The translations under genes were made by a program, and so were the position numbers. Shown here piece after piece: positions 43,747-51,250 of a stretch of 51,250 bases of DNA (positions are counted from its first letter, which is position 1; every line of letters begins with the position of its first letter). A model generated the notes under the pieces. The model worked only from the letters and a program-made list of their open reading frames with translations, made no database searches and was not told the DNA's origin. Source of the stretch: Terriglobia bacterium (GTDB taxonomy: Bacteria; Acidobacteriota; Terriglobia; Bryobacterales; Bryobacteraceae); NCBI GenBank assembly GCA_021325175.1, contig JAJPHS010000031.1, positions 1 to 51,250 on the forward strand, written 5' to 3'.

Positions 43747-44783
43747 GAGCTCTCGAAGGAATCACTGTGCTGGATCTGACGCGCCTTTTGCCCGGCGCGT
43801 TCGCCACGCAATGGTTGGCCGATTTCGGTGCGGAGGTGATCAAGATCGAGCAGCCCGGAACCGGCGATTATGCCCGCTCCGCCTTCCCGCCCGTATTTGA
43901 ATTCACCAATCGCGGCAAAAAAAGCGTCGAAATCGATCTAAAAGACGTCAAAAACCGCGAAAAGATGCTTGGCCTCGCCGCGCGCGCCGACGTGCTGATC
44001 GAGGGCTTTCGTCCGGGCGTGATGGACCGCCTCGGATTCGGTTACGAGGTTCTGCGCGCCGTGAATCCGCGGATCATTTACGCCGCGCTGACCGGCTACG
44101 GCCGCCAAGGCGAGTTTTCACACCTGGCTGGACACGATATAAATTATCTTGCGCTCTCCGGCGTGCTCGATCTGATGGGCGCTAAAAACGGTCCGCCGGT
44201 GCTTGCCGGGATTCAGATCGCCGATCTGGCGGGCGGCTCGATGCAGGCGGTGATCGGAATTCTGCTCGCGCTGGAAGCCCGCCATCGCACCGGCCGCGGC
44301 CAGCGCGTCGATGTTTCGATGTTCGACGGCTCGGCCGCGCTGATGGCGGTTCCGGTCTCTTTCTGGCGCGCGACGGGCCAGCCGCCGAGGCGCGGCGACG
44401 ATCCGCTGAGCGGCCGCTACGCCTGCTATCAGATTTACGCCGCCGCTCGCGGATCTTACCTGACCGTCGGCGCGCTGGAGCCGAAGTTCTGGTCGAATCT
44501 CTGCCGCGAGCTGGGTCGCGAAGATTTCATCGCCGATCAATATGCCGGCGAGGCTCGGCAATCGGAGATGAAGCGTGCGCTCGCCGAAAAATTCGCGGCC
44601 GCGACCGCCGAAGAGTGGTTCGCGCGGCTTGGCGAAAAAGATTGCTGTGTCGCGCCGGTGCGAAACCTCAAGGACGCGATCCGCCATTATCCCGCCTCGC
44701 CGATTCCCGCACTTGGCGAGACGCCGGGCCGGAGCGAAACCCGCGTCCCCGCGCTTGGCGAGCACAACAGCATCGCGTCGTAG
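43743..44783 (+). CDS. CaiB/BaiF (class III) CoA transferase or acyl-CoA racemase
   Basis: A 346-residue member of the CaiB/BaiF/alpha-methylacyl-CoA racemase family. The N-terminal LEGITVLDLTRLLPGAFATQWLADFGAEVIKIE segment, FTNRGKKSVEIDLK, and LIEGFRPGVMDRLGFGYEVL are typical. The pair GHD (in LAGHDINYLALSG) and the later IADLAGGSMQA supply the His and Asp that catalyse racemisation in alpha-methylacyl-CoA racemase. The length fits a racemase better than a full-size transferase, but the two are not separable by eye. It is translated together with the MaoC gene, with which it shares four bases. Confidence 0.9.
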   Translation: MRALEGITVLDLTRLLPGAFATQWLADFGAEVIKIEQPGTGDYARSAFPPVFEFTNRGKKSVEIDLKDVKNREKMLGLAARADVLIEGFRPGVMDRLGFGYEVLRAVNPRIIYAALTGYGRQGEFSHLAGHDINYLALSGVLDLMGAKNGPPVLAGIQIADLAGGSMQAVIGILLALEARHRTGRGQRVDVSMFDGSAALMAVPVSFWRATGQPPRRGDDPLSGRYACYQIYAAARGSYLTVGALEPKFWSNLCRELGREDFIADQYAGEARQSEMKRALAEKFAAATAEEWFARLGEKDCCVAPVRNLKDAIRHYPASPIPALGETPGRSETRVPALGEHNSIAS

Positions 44784-44865
44784 GTCCGGCGCCGCGCCCG
44801 TCATTTTTTAGCCATTCGAATTTGAAAGCTTTTGCCGGAGACGAAATCTATGGCGATAATCATGG

Positions 44866-46485
44866 TTGAACCCTGTGACGGTGGAATTTGCATCCCGCGG
44901 CAGTTCAATGGAAGCCGTTCGCGCGCTGGAAGTTCTGGAAAACACCAGCGATGCGGCGGCGCTGCTTGATCGACAATGGCGTTTCCTTTACGTGAACAGC
45001 GCTCTGGAGGCGATGGCCGGCCGCGGGCGCGCCGAACTGTTGGGTGGTCCGTTCTGGGAAGCTCTGCCTGGCGCCGAGGAGATCCCGGATAAAGAGGATC
45101 TGATGCGCTCGCTCCGCGAACGCGGCGTGCGTTTTGAAACATACGTTAGGCCCCGCGATTTGTGGATCGAAGTGAACGTGCATCCCACTTCCGAAGGTAT
45201 TGCCGTGCTGCTGCACGACATTGGCGAACGGAAAAAGGCGGAGCGCGAGGCGCGCGGGATGGCCGAGTTGTTGAACGGCATCGGCCGCATGCTGCTGGCC
45301 GAGCGCGATCCGGACAAGCTGCTCGAGCGCGTGATCGCGGCCGCCACGCAAGCTACCGGCGCTGAAGTCGGCTGCTTCTTCCGGCGCGGGCTCAACGGAG
45401 GAAACGAACCCGAAGTGCGATTTACCCCCGCCGGGCCGCGCGCCGATGCGTTCTCACCGGGTGCGGGGGCGAACGCGATTTTCGGCTCCATGCTTTGCGG
45501 CGAGACGGCGACGCGCTCTACCGACTTGAGCCGGGAATTTGAATACGGTCCTTACTTTAATACCAGCTCCGGTGCGGAGCCGATTCGCGCGAGCCTCGCC
45601 GCGCCGATCATTTCCCCGGGCGGCGATGTTCTGGGCGGGCTGTTTCTGGGACACTCCGAAGCGTGCCACTTCAGCGATCGCCAGCAATCGGTCGTGCAGG
45701 GGATCGCGGCGCAAGCGGCCATCGCGCTCGATCACGCGCGATTATTGGAGCAGGCTGAATGGGCGCAAGGCGAGCTCAAGCGGTCAAACGAGGATCTGCG
45801 GCGGGCCAACAAGGATCTGGAAACGTTCGCCTATTCGGCCAGCCACGATCTTCAGGAGCCGCTGCGAAATGTCTCCTTGAGCGCGCAGTTGCTGCAACGC
45901 GCCTTGAACGACGCCGCGGTTCCCGCAGAGACGACAAAATTTCTCGCCGGGATTCTGAAGGGCGCGCAGCGGATGGAGAACCTGGTGCGCGATCTGCTGG
46001 CCTATGCTCGCGCGACGCAGCAGATGGGATCGCCGCGCACCGAGGTCGATGCCAATGGAGTGCTGGCGGGAGTGCTGATGAACCTCAAGAGCCGCATCGA
46101 GCAGAGCGGCGCGCGCGTCACCTCGGATCCGCTGCCGCGCCTGGCGATCCACCAGGTCCACCTGGCGCAACTGTTTCAAAACCTGATCGGCAACGCGCTC
46201 AAATATCGGAGCGGCGAAAATCCGGCGGTGCACATCGCCGCGCGGCGGGAACATGGATGGTGGGTTTTTTCGGTAACCGATAACGGGATCGGCATCGATT
46301 TGCGGTATGGCGAGCAGATCTTCGGCTTGTTCAAGCGCCTGCACACGCGCGAGGAATATCCGGGCAGCGGCATCGGCCTGGCGATCTGCCAGCGCATTGT
46401 GGAGCAATATAGTGGACGAATCTGGCTGGAGCGAAGCACCCCCGGGCGGGGAAGCGTGTTCTGTTTTTCCCTCCCGGAGCGCTGA
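44866..46485 (+). CDS. Cytoplasmic PAS-GAF histidine kinase
   Basis: A 539-residue soluble kinase; no membrane helix is seen. The domain order is PAS at about residues 18-125, a GAF domain at about 135-300 (RDPDKLLERVIAAATQATGAEVG and DVLGGLFLGHSEACHFSDRQ), a coiled coil, then the histidine box SASHDLQEPLRN (His327) and an ATPase domain with N-box LFQNLIGNALKYR, G1 DNGIGI and G2 GSGIGLAICQRIV. This matches the phytochrome-like HWE/HisKA kinases without a chromophore cysteine that I could assign. There is no receiver gene beside it. The start is uncertain: TTG 44866, GTG 44875 and ATG 44908 are all without a ribosome-binding site. Confidence 0.9.
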   Translation: MNPVTVEFASRGSSMEAVRALEVLENTSDAAALLDRQWRFLYVNSALEAMAGRGRAELLGGPFWEALPGAEEIPDKEDLMRSLRERGVRFETYVRPRDLWIEVNVHPTSEGIAVLLHDIGERKKAEREARGMAELLNGIGRMLLAERDPDKLLERVIAAATQATGAEVGCFFRRGLNGGNEPEVRFTPAGPRADAFSPGAGANAIFGSMLCGETATRSTDLSREFEYGPYFNTSSGAEPIRASLAAPIISPGGDVLGGLFLGHSEACHFSDRQQSVVQGIAAQAAIALDHARLLEQAEWAQGELKRSNEDLRRANKDLETFAYSASHDLQEPLRNVSLSAQLLQRALNDAAVPAETTKFLAGILKGAQRMENLVRDLLAYARATQQMGSPRTEVDANGVLAGVLMNLKSRIEQSGARVTSDPLPRLAIHQVHLAQLFQNLIGNALKYRSGENPAVHIAARREHGWWVFSVTDNGIGIDLRYGEQIFGLFKRLHTREEYPGSGIGLAICQRIVEQYSGRIWLERSTPGRGSVFCFSLPER

Positions 46486-46572
46486 GAACCCGGCATTCTG
46501 AATTTTCCGCACCGGACGAATTTTCCTGAAACGCAAACCGCTGCCGGAGATCTAGTCTTTACTCAGGTTTTC

Positions 46573-47385
46573 GTGTTTTTGGCTTGGGAAAAAATCGTGG
46601 AGCAGCCGCACTCGGATGGGCATCTGGTGCAGCTTTACAAGGAAGGCGAGGACGCCGAGCTGGTTCGCAACGTGGGCCGCTTCCTGAGCGAGGGCTTGCG
46701 GAAGGGAGACGCCGCGCTGGTGGTCGCTAACGCGCGGCATCGCGATGCTTTTGCGAAGGAGATCGGACCCGAAGCTCGATCCATCCGCTTTTTCGACTCC
46801 GCCGAAACGCTGGGGCGCCTGATGGTACGCGGCCAGCCGGACTGGGACCGGTTCAAGGAAGTCATCGGCCGCACCGTGGAGGAGCTGCGCGAAAGCAATG
46901 ACGGCGGCGGGCTCCTCGCCTACGGCGACCTGGTCAACATATTGTGGAAATCGCGGCAGCACGCCGCCGCGATCCGTCTGGAGCAGCTCTGGAACCGGCT
47001 GCTCAGCCGCTCGTTTTTCAGCATGTCGCGATCGCCTGCGGCCGGCTTTAGCCTGTACTGCGGCTATTCGATCGACCCGCTGGGCGGGGATTTTCAGCCG
47101 GCGGCGCTCGACGGGATTCTGTCGACCCACACCCACATGATTCCGAGCGAGTCGGAAGGGCGTCTTGAAACGGCGATACGGCGCGCGCTCGATGAGGTGC
47201 TCGGCGAGGCTGGCCGGATCGGCGCGCGGTTTGAAACGACAAAGTCCGCAAACGGCCGTTCCGCCTGGGCCGTCATACCCAGTGGAGAGAGCATCGCGCT
47301 GTGGGTGCGAAAACATTTTCCGGAGCAATCCGAGGAGATTTTCCACCGCGCGCGGAAGCACTATCGCGAGCTCGCGCCGGTGTAG
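46573..47385 (+). CDS. MEDS (DcmR-type sensory) domain protein
   Basis: A 270-residue protein with the MEDS/DcmR sensory domain: HLVQLYKEGEDAELVRNVGRFLSEGLRKGDAALVVANARHRDAF at the N terminus, then LMVRGQPDWDRF and the C-terminal part of the domain with CGYSIDP. MEDS domains are found in regulators of C1 and light or redox sensing and are usually fused to a kinase or an HTH; here the domain stands nearly alone with an unassigned C-terminal region (about residues 190-270). It follows the PAS-GAF kinase gene by 87 bp and probably works with it. GTG start, no clear ribosome-binding site. Confidence 0.8.
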   Translation: MFLAWEKIVEQPHSDGHLVQLYKEGEDAELVRNVGRFLSEGLRKGDAALVVANARHRDAFAKEIGPEARSIRFFDSAETLGRLMVRGQPDWDRFKEVIGRTVEELRESNDGGGLLAYGDLVNILWKSRQHAAAIRLEQLWNRLLSRSFFSMSRSPAAGFSLYCGYSIDPLGGDFQPAALDGILSTHTHMIPSESEGRLETAIRRALDEVLGEAGRIGARFETTKSANGRSAWAVIPSGESIALWVRKHFPEQSEEIFHRARKHYRELAPV

Positions 47386-47441
47386 CGGCGCGCGGCTGGC
47401 CGCCGCTGCCCGCTGTATACTGGGTGCAGATCGGTGAGGGT

Positions 47442-48425
47442 ATGCGTTCTTTTCTAACGCTCGGTCTGACAGTTTTTGTTTTCACGGCGGCGCTTCCCGC
47501 GGCCCGGGCGCAGCAAGATACCGTGAACATCACTCCCCGGCACGGGCCGGAAAAAGCGGCGGAGACGCGGCCGGAGCGGGGCGCCAATATCCGGATCGAT
47601 TCGACTCTGGTTTTGATCCCGGTCGCTGTAACGGATCCGATGAGCCGTTTCGTCACCGGGCTCGATAAAGAAAATTTCAAAATCTACGAGGATAAAGTCG
47701 AGCAGGAGATCGCGCAATTTTCGAGCGAAGACGCTCCGATGTCGGTAGGCATCGTGTTTGATACCAGCGGGAGCATGGGGGCGAAGCTGCAAAAGTCGCG
47801 CGAGGCGGTGGCGCAATTCATGAAAACCGCCAATCCCGAGGACGAATTTTTCCTCATTCAGTTCAATGACCGTCCGGAGCTGGTGGTGCCGTTCACCGCC
47901 GATACCGAAGAGATCCAGAACCGGCTGACATTCGTGCAGTCCAGGGGCCGCACGGCGCTGCTGGACGGCGTCTACATGGCAATAAATCAGATGAAGAAGG
48001 CGCGCAATCCGCGGAAGGCGATTCTGATCATCTCCGATGGCGGCGATAATTCGAGCCGCTATACTGAGAGTGAAGTGAAGAACGCGGTGCGGGAAGCCGA
48101 CGTCCAGATCTACGCGATCGGGATCTTCGAGCCGCTGGCATCGCGCGGGCGAACGCCGGAGGAACTTTCGGGTCCGGCGCTGCTGAGTGAGATTACCGAG
48201 CAGACCGGCGGGCGGCATTTCGCGGTGGATAACCTGGCGGAGCTGCCGGACGTGGCGGCCAAAATCGGCATCGAGCTGAGGAATCAGTACGTGATCGGCT
48301 ATTCGCCCAAAAATAAAAACCGCGACGGGAAATACCGGCGCGTGATGGTGAAGTTGGTAAAAACGACGGGTTTGCCTCAGCTCAAAGCGGCCTTCCGCAC
48401 GGGATATTATGCGCCTTCTCAGTAG
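47442..48425 (+). CDS. Exported VWFA-domain protein, first of a pair
   Basis: About 327 residues from ATG 47442, which has GGTGAGGG before it and begins a signal peptide (RSFLTLGLTVFVFTAALPAARAQ); an upstream extension to 47301 is rejected. The VWFA-related layout is beta-rich N terminus (LVLIPVAVTDPMSRFVTGLDKENFKIYEDKVEQEI), then a VWA domain with the complete metal motif FDTSGSM (DxSxS), TALLDGVYMA and IISDGGDNSS. It therefore can bind a divalent metal. A TATACT box (47414-47419) stands before the start. The last 17 bases overlap the next VWFA gene. The function of this protein class is not known. Confidence 0.9.
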   Translation: MRSFLTLGLTVFVFTAALPAARAQQDTVNITPRHGPEKAAETRPERGANIRIDSTLVLIPVAVTDPMSRFVTGLDKENFKIYEDKVEQEIAQFSSEDAPMSVGIVFDTSGSMGAKLQKSREAVAQFMKTANPEDEFFLIQFNDRPELVVPFTADTEEIQNRLTFVQSRGRTALLDGVYMAINQMKKARNPRKAILIISDGGDNSSRYTESEVKNAVREADVQIYAIGIFEPLASRGRTPEELSGPALLSEITEQTGGRHFAVDNLAELPDVAAKIGIELRNQYVIGYSPKNKNRDGKYRRVMVKLVKTTGLPQLKAAFRTGYYAPSQ

Positions 48426-49377
48426 CTCCTTCCTTTTTTTCCCCAGTTTTTTTTTGAGCTGTATTTTGGCGGCGCAAAATCCGCCGGCCGCCGCGGCGCA
48501 GGATGAAACTCCAACTTTCCGGACCGGAACCAACCAGGTGGTTTTGCACGCCACGGTGGCGGATAAGAACGGAAAGCTGCTCACCAACATTCCTGAATCG
48601 GCGTTTCACGTTTACGAAAACGGGCAGGAGCAGACGCTGAACCTGTTTCGCCGCGAGGATGTGCCGGTCTCGATGGGCATCATCATCGATAACAGCGGCA
48701 GCATGCGGGAAAAACGCGCGAAAGTGGCGGCCGCCTCGATGGCGCTGGTCCACGCCTCCAATCCGCAGGATGAGGTGTTCATCGTCAACTTCAATGACGA
48801 CGCGTATCTGGATTGCCCGCTGACCAGCGATCCGAAAAAACTCGAAGAGGCGCTCGATAAGATCGACGCCAAGGGCGGAACGGCGATGCGCGACGCCATC
48901 AGCATGTCGATCGATTATCTGCGGGAGAACGCCAAGAAAGACAAGAAAGTCCTGCTGGTGGTGACCGACGGCAACGACAATACCAGCAACGAATCGCTGG
49001 AGCAACTGGTGCGCAAGGCGCGGCAAAGCGAGGTGCTGATTTATTCGATCGGCCTGCTGAACGAGGAAGAGCCGCGCGAGGCATCCAAAGCCAAGCGCGC
49101 GCTGAAGGCGCTGGCCGAGGCTTCCGGCGGCAATATTTATTATCCGAAGGATCTGCCCGAGATTGACCGGATCACGCCGCAAATCGCGCATGAGATTCGC
49201 AATCAATATATCCTCGGCTATCTGCCGTCCAATCCCAATATGGATGGAAGCTTCCGCAAAATAAGCGTTCTCGTCAAAGGATTTGGCAACCCCACGGTTC
49301 GCACCCGCAATGGATATTACGCGACGCCGGAGCCGCCGGCGCGACCGAAGCCGGGCGCATCGCTGGTCAAGCAGTGA
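48409..49377 (+). CDS. Exported VWFA-domain protein, second of a pair
   Basis: A 322-residue paralogue of the preceding gene. It has a signal peptide (RLLSSSFLFFPSFFLSCILAAQ), the same beta-rich region (VVLHATVADKNGKLLTNIPESAFHVYENGQEQ) and a VWA domain with intact DNSGSM, then TAMRDAISMS and VVTDGNDNTS. Both start and end overlap neighbouring genes (17 bases with the first VWFA gene, four with the 76-residue gene), which implies one tightly coupled operon. A short tail (PEPPARPKPGAS) follows the domain. Similarity to the previous gene suggests a tandem duplication followed by divergence. Confidence 0.9.
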   Translation: MRLLSSSFLFFPSFFLSCILAAQNPPAAAAQDETPTFRTGTNQVVLHATVADKNGKLLTNIPESAFHVYENGQEQTLNLFRREDVPVSMGIIIDNSGSMREKRAKVAAASMALVHASNPQDEVFIVNFNDDAYLDCPLTSDPKKLEEALDKIDAKGGTAMRDAISMSIDYLRENAKKDKKVLLVVTDGNDNTSNESLEQLVRKARQSEVLIYSIGLLNEEEPREASKAKRALKALAEASGGNIYYPKDLPEIDRITPQIAHEIRNQYILGYLPSNPNMDGSFRKISVLVKGFGNPTVRTRNGYYATPEPPARPKPGASLVKQ

Positions 49378-49604
49378 TCTCTCTGCTGTGGATTTTTAGC
49401 AAAGGCTATCGACTGCGGCCGTGGCGGAGCCCGTATTTGCGCTGGCGGATCGAGACTTATGAAGGCTGGCATGCGGAAAAAATCACGGCGCGCGATTTTT
49501 GCCGGTTCGCGTGGCGGAATCGGCGGGAGCTGCTGCGCTACCTGCGATGGGCGGACCGGATGCGGAGCGGCCAAGGTTTTCGCCGGCCGGCCATTGCAAG
49601 GTGA
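49374..49604 (+). CDS. Small basic, aromatic-rich unknown protein
   Basis: A 76-residue protein rich in Arg, Trp and Tyr (SKGYRLRPWRSPYLRWRIETYEG, FCRFAWRNRRELLRYLRWADRM), with a short hydrophobic N terminus (ISLLWIF). The GTG overlaps the preceding stop by four bases (GTGA). I believe similar small proteins occur beside VWFA genes in other Acidobacteriota, from memory and unverified. It may bind a membrane or nucleic acid. No function is proposed. Confidence 0.65.
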   Translation: MISLLWIFSKGYRLRPWRSPYLRWRIETYEGWHAEKITARDFCRFAWRNRRELLRYLRWADRMRSGQGFRRPAIAR

Positions 49605-49630
49605 CGCGGCTATGTTAAGGTGACAGAGAA

Positions 49631-50287
49631 ATGTCCTCTGGATTGCGATCCGTTTCGCTGATTTTGCTCGCTTCGGCGATGGTTTTCGCGCAGACCGCGC
49701 CGCCCCGGGAGGTTCGCGCCGAAGGAGTCCCGCCGCGCGCCACTCCCGGCGATTATCAGGCGCACAAGGATGTCGGCAAGATCACCATCGCGGCCGATTT
49801 TGCCGGACACTTTGTCACTACGCCTGAGAAAATGCTGACCACCGACGACTGGGTGGTGGTCGAGGTGGCGCTGTACGGTCCGGAGGGGACCAAGCTCCAG
49901 CTTTCCCCGGATCAGTTTTCGCTGCGCATCAACGGCCGGAAACCGATCCCGAGCGAGCCTTCGGTGCGGGTCAACAGCAACCTCCGCGATCCGGATTGGC
50001 AGCCGCCGGAGCAGCAGGGGGCAAAGCAATCCAAAACCTCCATCGGCGGCACGGGCGTAAATCAGGAAAACGGACCGCCCCCGCCGGTCCACATCCCGCT
50101 GGAGCTTCAAAGGTCGATGGCGGAGAAAGCATTAAAAGCGTCGCTAGAGGAAGGCGAGCGCCAGCTCCCGCAAGCCGGGCTGCTGTATTTCCGCTATGGC
50201 GGAAAATCCAAGAGCATCCATACGATCGAGCTGATCTACAACGGTCCGGCGGGCCAGGCCACGCTGGAATTGCAGCCGATCGGTTAG
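49631..50287 (+). CDS. Secreted protein of unknown function
   Basis: A 218-residue protein with a signal peptide (SVSLILLASAMVFAQT) and a beta-rich mature part. A central low-complexity stretch with many Pro, Gln and Gly (WQPPEQQGAKQSKTSIGG to GPPPPVHIPLEL, about residues 125-160) separates two halves. The C-terminal end (KSIHTIELIYNGPAGQATLELQPIG) looks like an Ig-like strand pair. No family was recognised. The gene is preceded by AAGGTGACAGAGAA and follows the 76-residue gene by 26 bp, so it may be the last gene of the VWFA operon. Confidence 0.75.
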   Translation: MSSGLRSVSLILLASAMVFAQTAPPREVRAEGVPPRATPGDYQAHKDVGKITIAADFAGHFVTTPEKMLTTDDWVVVEVALYGPEGTKLQLSPDQFSLRINGRKPIPSEPSVRVNSNLRDPDWQPPEQQGAKQSKTSIGGTGVNQENGPPPPVHIPLELQRSMAEKALKASLEEGERQLPQAGLLYFRYGGKSKSIHTIELIYNGPAGQATLELQPIG

Positions 50288-50330
50288 CCGCGCCCCGATT
50301 GTGGCATTTTCCCAGCGAAGAACTTCAATT

Positions 50331-50359
50331 TTGTGAATACAATTTTCTCGCGCTACACT
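50331..50359 (+). promoter_or_regulatory. Putative sigma70 promoter of rodA
   Basis: TTGTGA (50331-50336), 17-bp spacer, TACACT (50354-50359). The predicted start of transcription lies only a few bases before GTG 50370, so the transcript would be leaderless or nearly so. Confidence 0.65.
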
Positions 50360-50369
50360 ATATCCAACC

Positions 50370-51250
50370 GTGGCGCGATATCGCAGTTTCCGCGACCTCG
50401 ATTGGCCGTTGCTGATCATTTCCCTGATCATCTGCGGCCTCGGCGTCCTGCAAATTTACTCGGCCACGCACGCCACCAAATGGCATAACGCCTGGTGGAA
50501 GCAGATTGTATGGATCGGGATCGGTCTCGCCCTGATGTGGATGGTTACTTTTATCGACTATCACACGCTGCTGGGCCAGGTTCCGCTTCTTTATTGCGCT
50601 TCGATCGGCGCGCTTCTGCTGACGTTCGCCATCGGCGATGTAGTATTTCATTCCCGCCGGTGGATCACGATTCCGGGAACGGGCGTGCAGATCCAGACGT
50701 CTGAGTTCGAAAAAATAGTGATAATATTACTGATAGCCCGCTACCTCTCGGAGCTGAAAAGCGAGGGGATCGGTCTTCGGGATTTACTGAAATTAGGAGG
50801 CTTGGTCGGGATTCCCACGGCGCTGGTGATGAGCCAGCCGGATTTCGGCACCGGCAGCACCTATTTGCCGATTCTGGCCGGAGGGGTCCTGCTGGCGGGG
50901 ATCCGATGGCGTTATCTGGCAGCCGTTGCGGTCATCGGCGCGCTTGCCGTTCCCGCGTGCTGGTATGTGTTGAAAGATTATCAGCGGGCGCGGCTGACCA
51001 CGTTCGTCGACCCCTCCGCCGATCCTCGCGGGCGGGGTTATCAGGTGATCCAGTCGAAAATCGCGGTGGGGCATGGCGGGATGTGGGGAACCGGCGTGAC
51101 GCAGGGCACGCAGACGCAGCTTCGTTTTTTGCCCGTGCCGCACACGGATTTCATTTTTTCCGCCTTCGCCGAGGAACATGGATTCGTCGGCGTGGTGGTG
51201 GCTTTAGGATTGTACTTTCTGCTGTTGATGCAAGTGGTGCAAAATGCGCA
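50370..51250 (+). CDS. rodA: Rod-shape protein RodA (SEDS), incomplete at the window end
   Basis: The frame from GTG 50370 runs off the window without a stop, so only about 293 residues are seen. It has many membrane helices and the SEDS features of RodA/FtsW: RSFRDLDWPLLIISLIICGLGVLQIYSA at the N terminus, RRWITIPGTGVQIQTSEFEKI, VMSQPDFGTGS, DPSADPRGRGYQVIQSKIAVGHGG and PVPHTDFIFSAFAEEHGFVG. RodA polymerises peptidoglycan strands for cell elongation together with PBP2, so a pbp2 (mrdA) gene may be nearby. There is no ribosome-binding site before the GTG, in line with the promoter so close to it. Confidence 0.93.
   Translation, partial: MARYRSFRDLDWPLLIISLIICGLGVLQIYSATHATKWHNAWWKQIVWIGIGLALMWMVTFIDYHTLLGQVPLLYCASIGALLLTFAIGDVVFHSRRWITIPGTGVQIQTSEFEKIVIILLIARYLSELKSEGIGLRDLLKLGGLVGIPTALVMSQPDFGTGSTYLPILAGGVLLAGIRWRYLAAVAVIGALAVPACWYVLKDYQRARLTTFVDPSADPRGRGYQVIQSKIAVGHGGMWGTGVTQGTQTQLRFLPVPHTDFIFSAFAEEHGFVGVVVALGLYFLLLMQVVQNA

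Noticed and set aside
1..51250. tRNA, rRNA, CRISPR array, prophage, transposase or att-type repeat
   Set aside because: None was recognised on either strand by reading; no direct repeats longer than the 18-bp unit at 36064 stood out.

Overview
The window looks like a chromosomal segment of a high-GC, diderm bacterium of the Acidobacteriota, most likely a Bryobacterales/Solibacter-type lineage. This rests on gene content, not on a database search. The pointers are LpxB (lipid A), BshC (bacillithiol), paired DUF1800/DUF1501 exported proteins, three acidobacterial-style VWFA proteins, a very large exported sortilin/VPS10-type propeller protein, an S55 (SpoIVB-like) peptidase and a quinoprotein dehydrogenase. 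GTG and TTG starts are frequent, and several genes appear to be leaderless. No rRNA, tRNA, CRISPR array, prophage or insertion sequence was seen.

Layout. 1-2744: nitrogen signalling (end of amtB, glnB, glnD). 2771-7094: a metal/PLP D-amino-acid lyase-like enzyme, lpxB, and an M1-peptidase-like exported protein whose zinc site is lost. 7101-10710 (minus): a DHDPS-family lyase and a secreted two-domain M16 peptidase. 10854-13620: VWFA protein, YfgM-like membrane TPR protein, dGTPase-like HD hydrolase. 13708-17372: DUF1800, DUF1501, a small PAS protein. 17386-21295: bicupin, cytochrome c-PQQ fusion dehydrogenase, HemW. 21402-24536: bshC, HpcH aldolase and crotonase in a tight operon. 24576-28624 (minus): exported propeller protein and an S55 peptidase gene split by an in-frame TAA. 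28761-32260: a divergent exopolysaccharide locus (deacetylase on minus; sugar-phosphate transferase, acyl carrier protein and GNAT-like acyltransferase on plus). 32261-39086: two small unknown proteins, the VPS10-type protein, a DUF2520 protein and uvrB, also split by an in-frame TAA. 39130-42335: alpha/beta hydrolase, membrane histidine kinase, NtrC-type sigma54 activator. 42341-44783: malate dehydrogenase, MaoC hydratase, CaiB-type CoA transferase. 44866-47385: PAS-GAF histidine kinase and MEDS-domain sensor. 47442-50287: two overlapping VWFA genes, a 76-residue basic protein and a secreted protein. 50370-end: rodA, cut by the window edge.

Most notable points. (1) The 361-bp gap between the polysaccharide deacetylase and the sugar transferase carries two divergent -24/-12 elements, each with exact GG-N10-GC spacing, so the exopolysaccharide locus is probably sigma54-dependent; an NtrC-type activator with an intact GAFTGA loop lies about 11 kb away. 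(2) The sugar transferase-ACP-acyltransferase operon suggests ACP-dependent acylation of a glycan or its precursor. (3) The M1-like protein has N, Q, R and N where the HExxH-x18-E residues should be: a clear pseudo-peptidase. (4) uvrB and the S55 gene each carry one in-frame TAA with both halves otherwise open. TAA is a normal terminator elsewhere in the window, so this is mutation or sequence error, not recoding.
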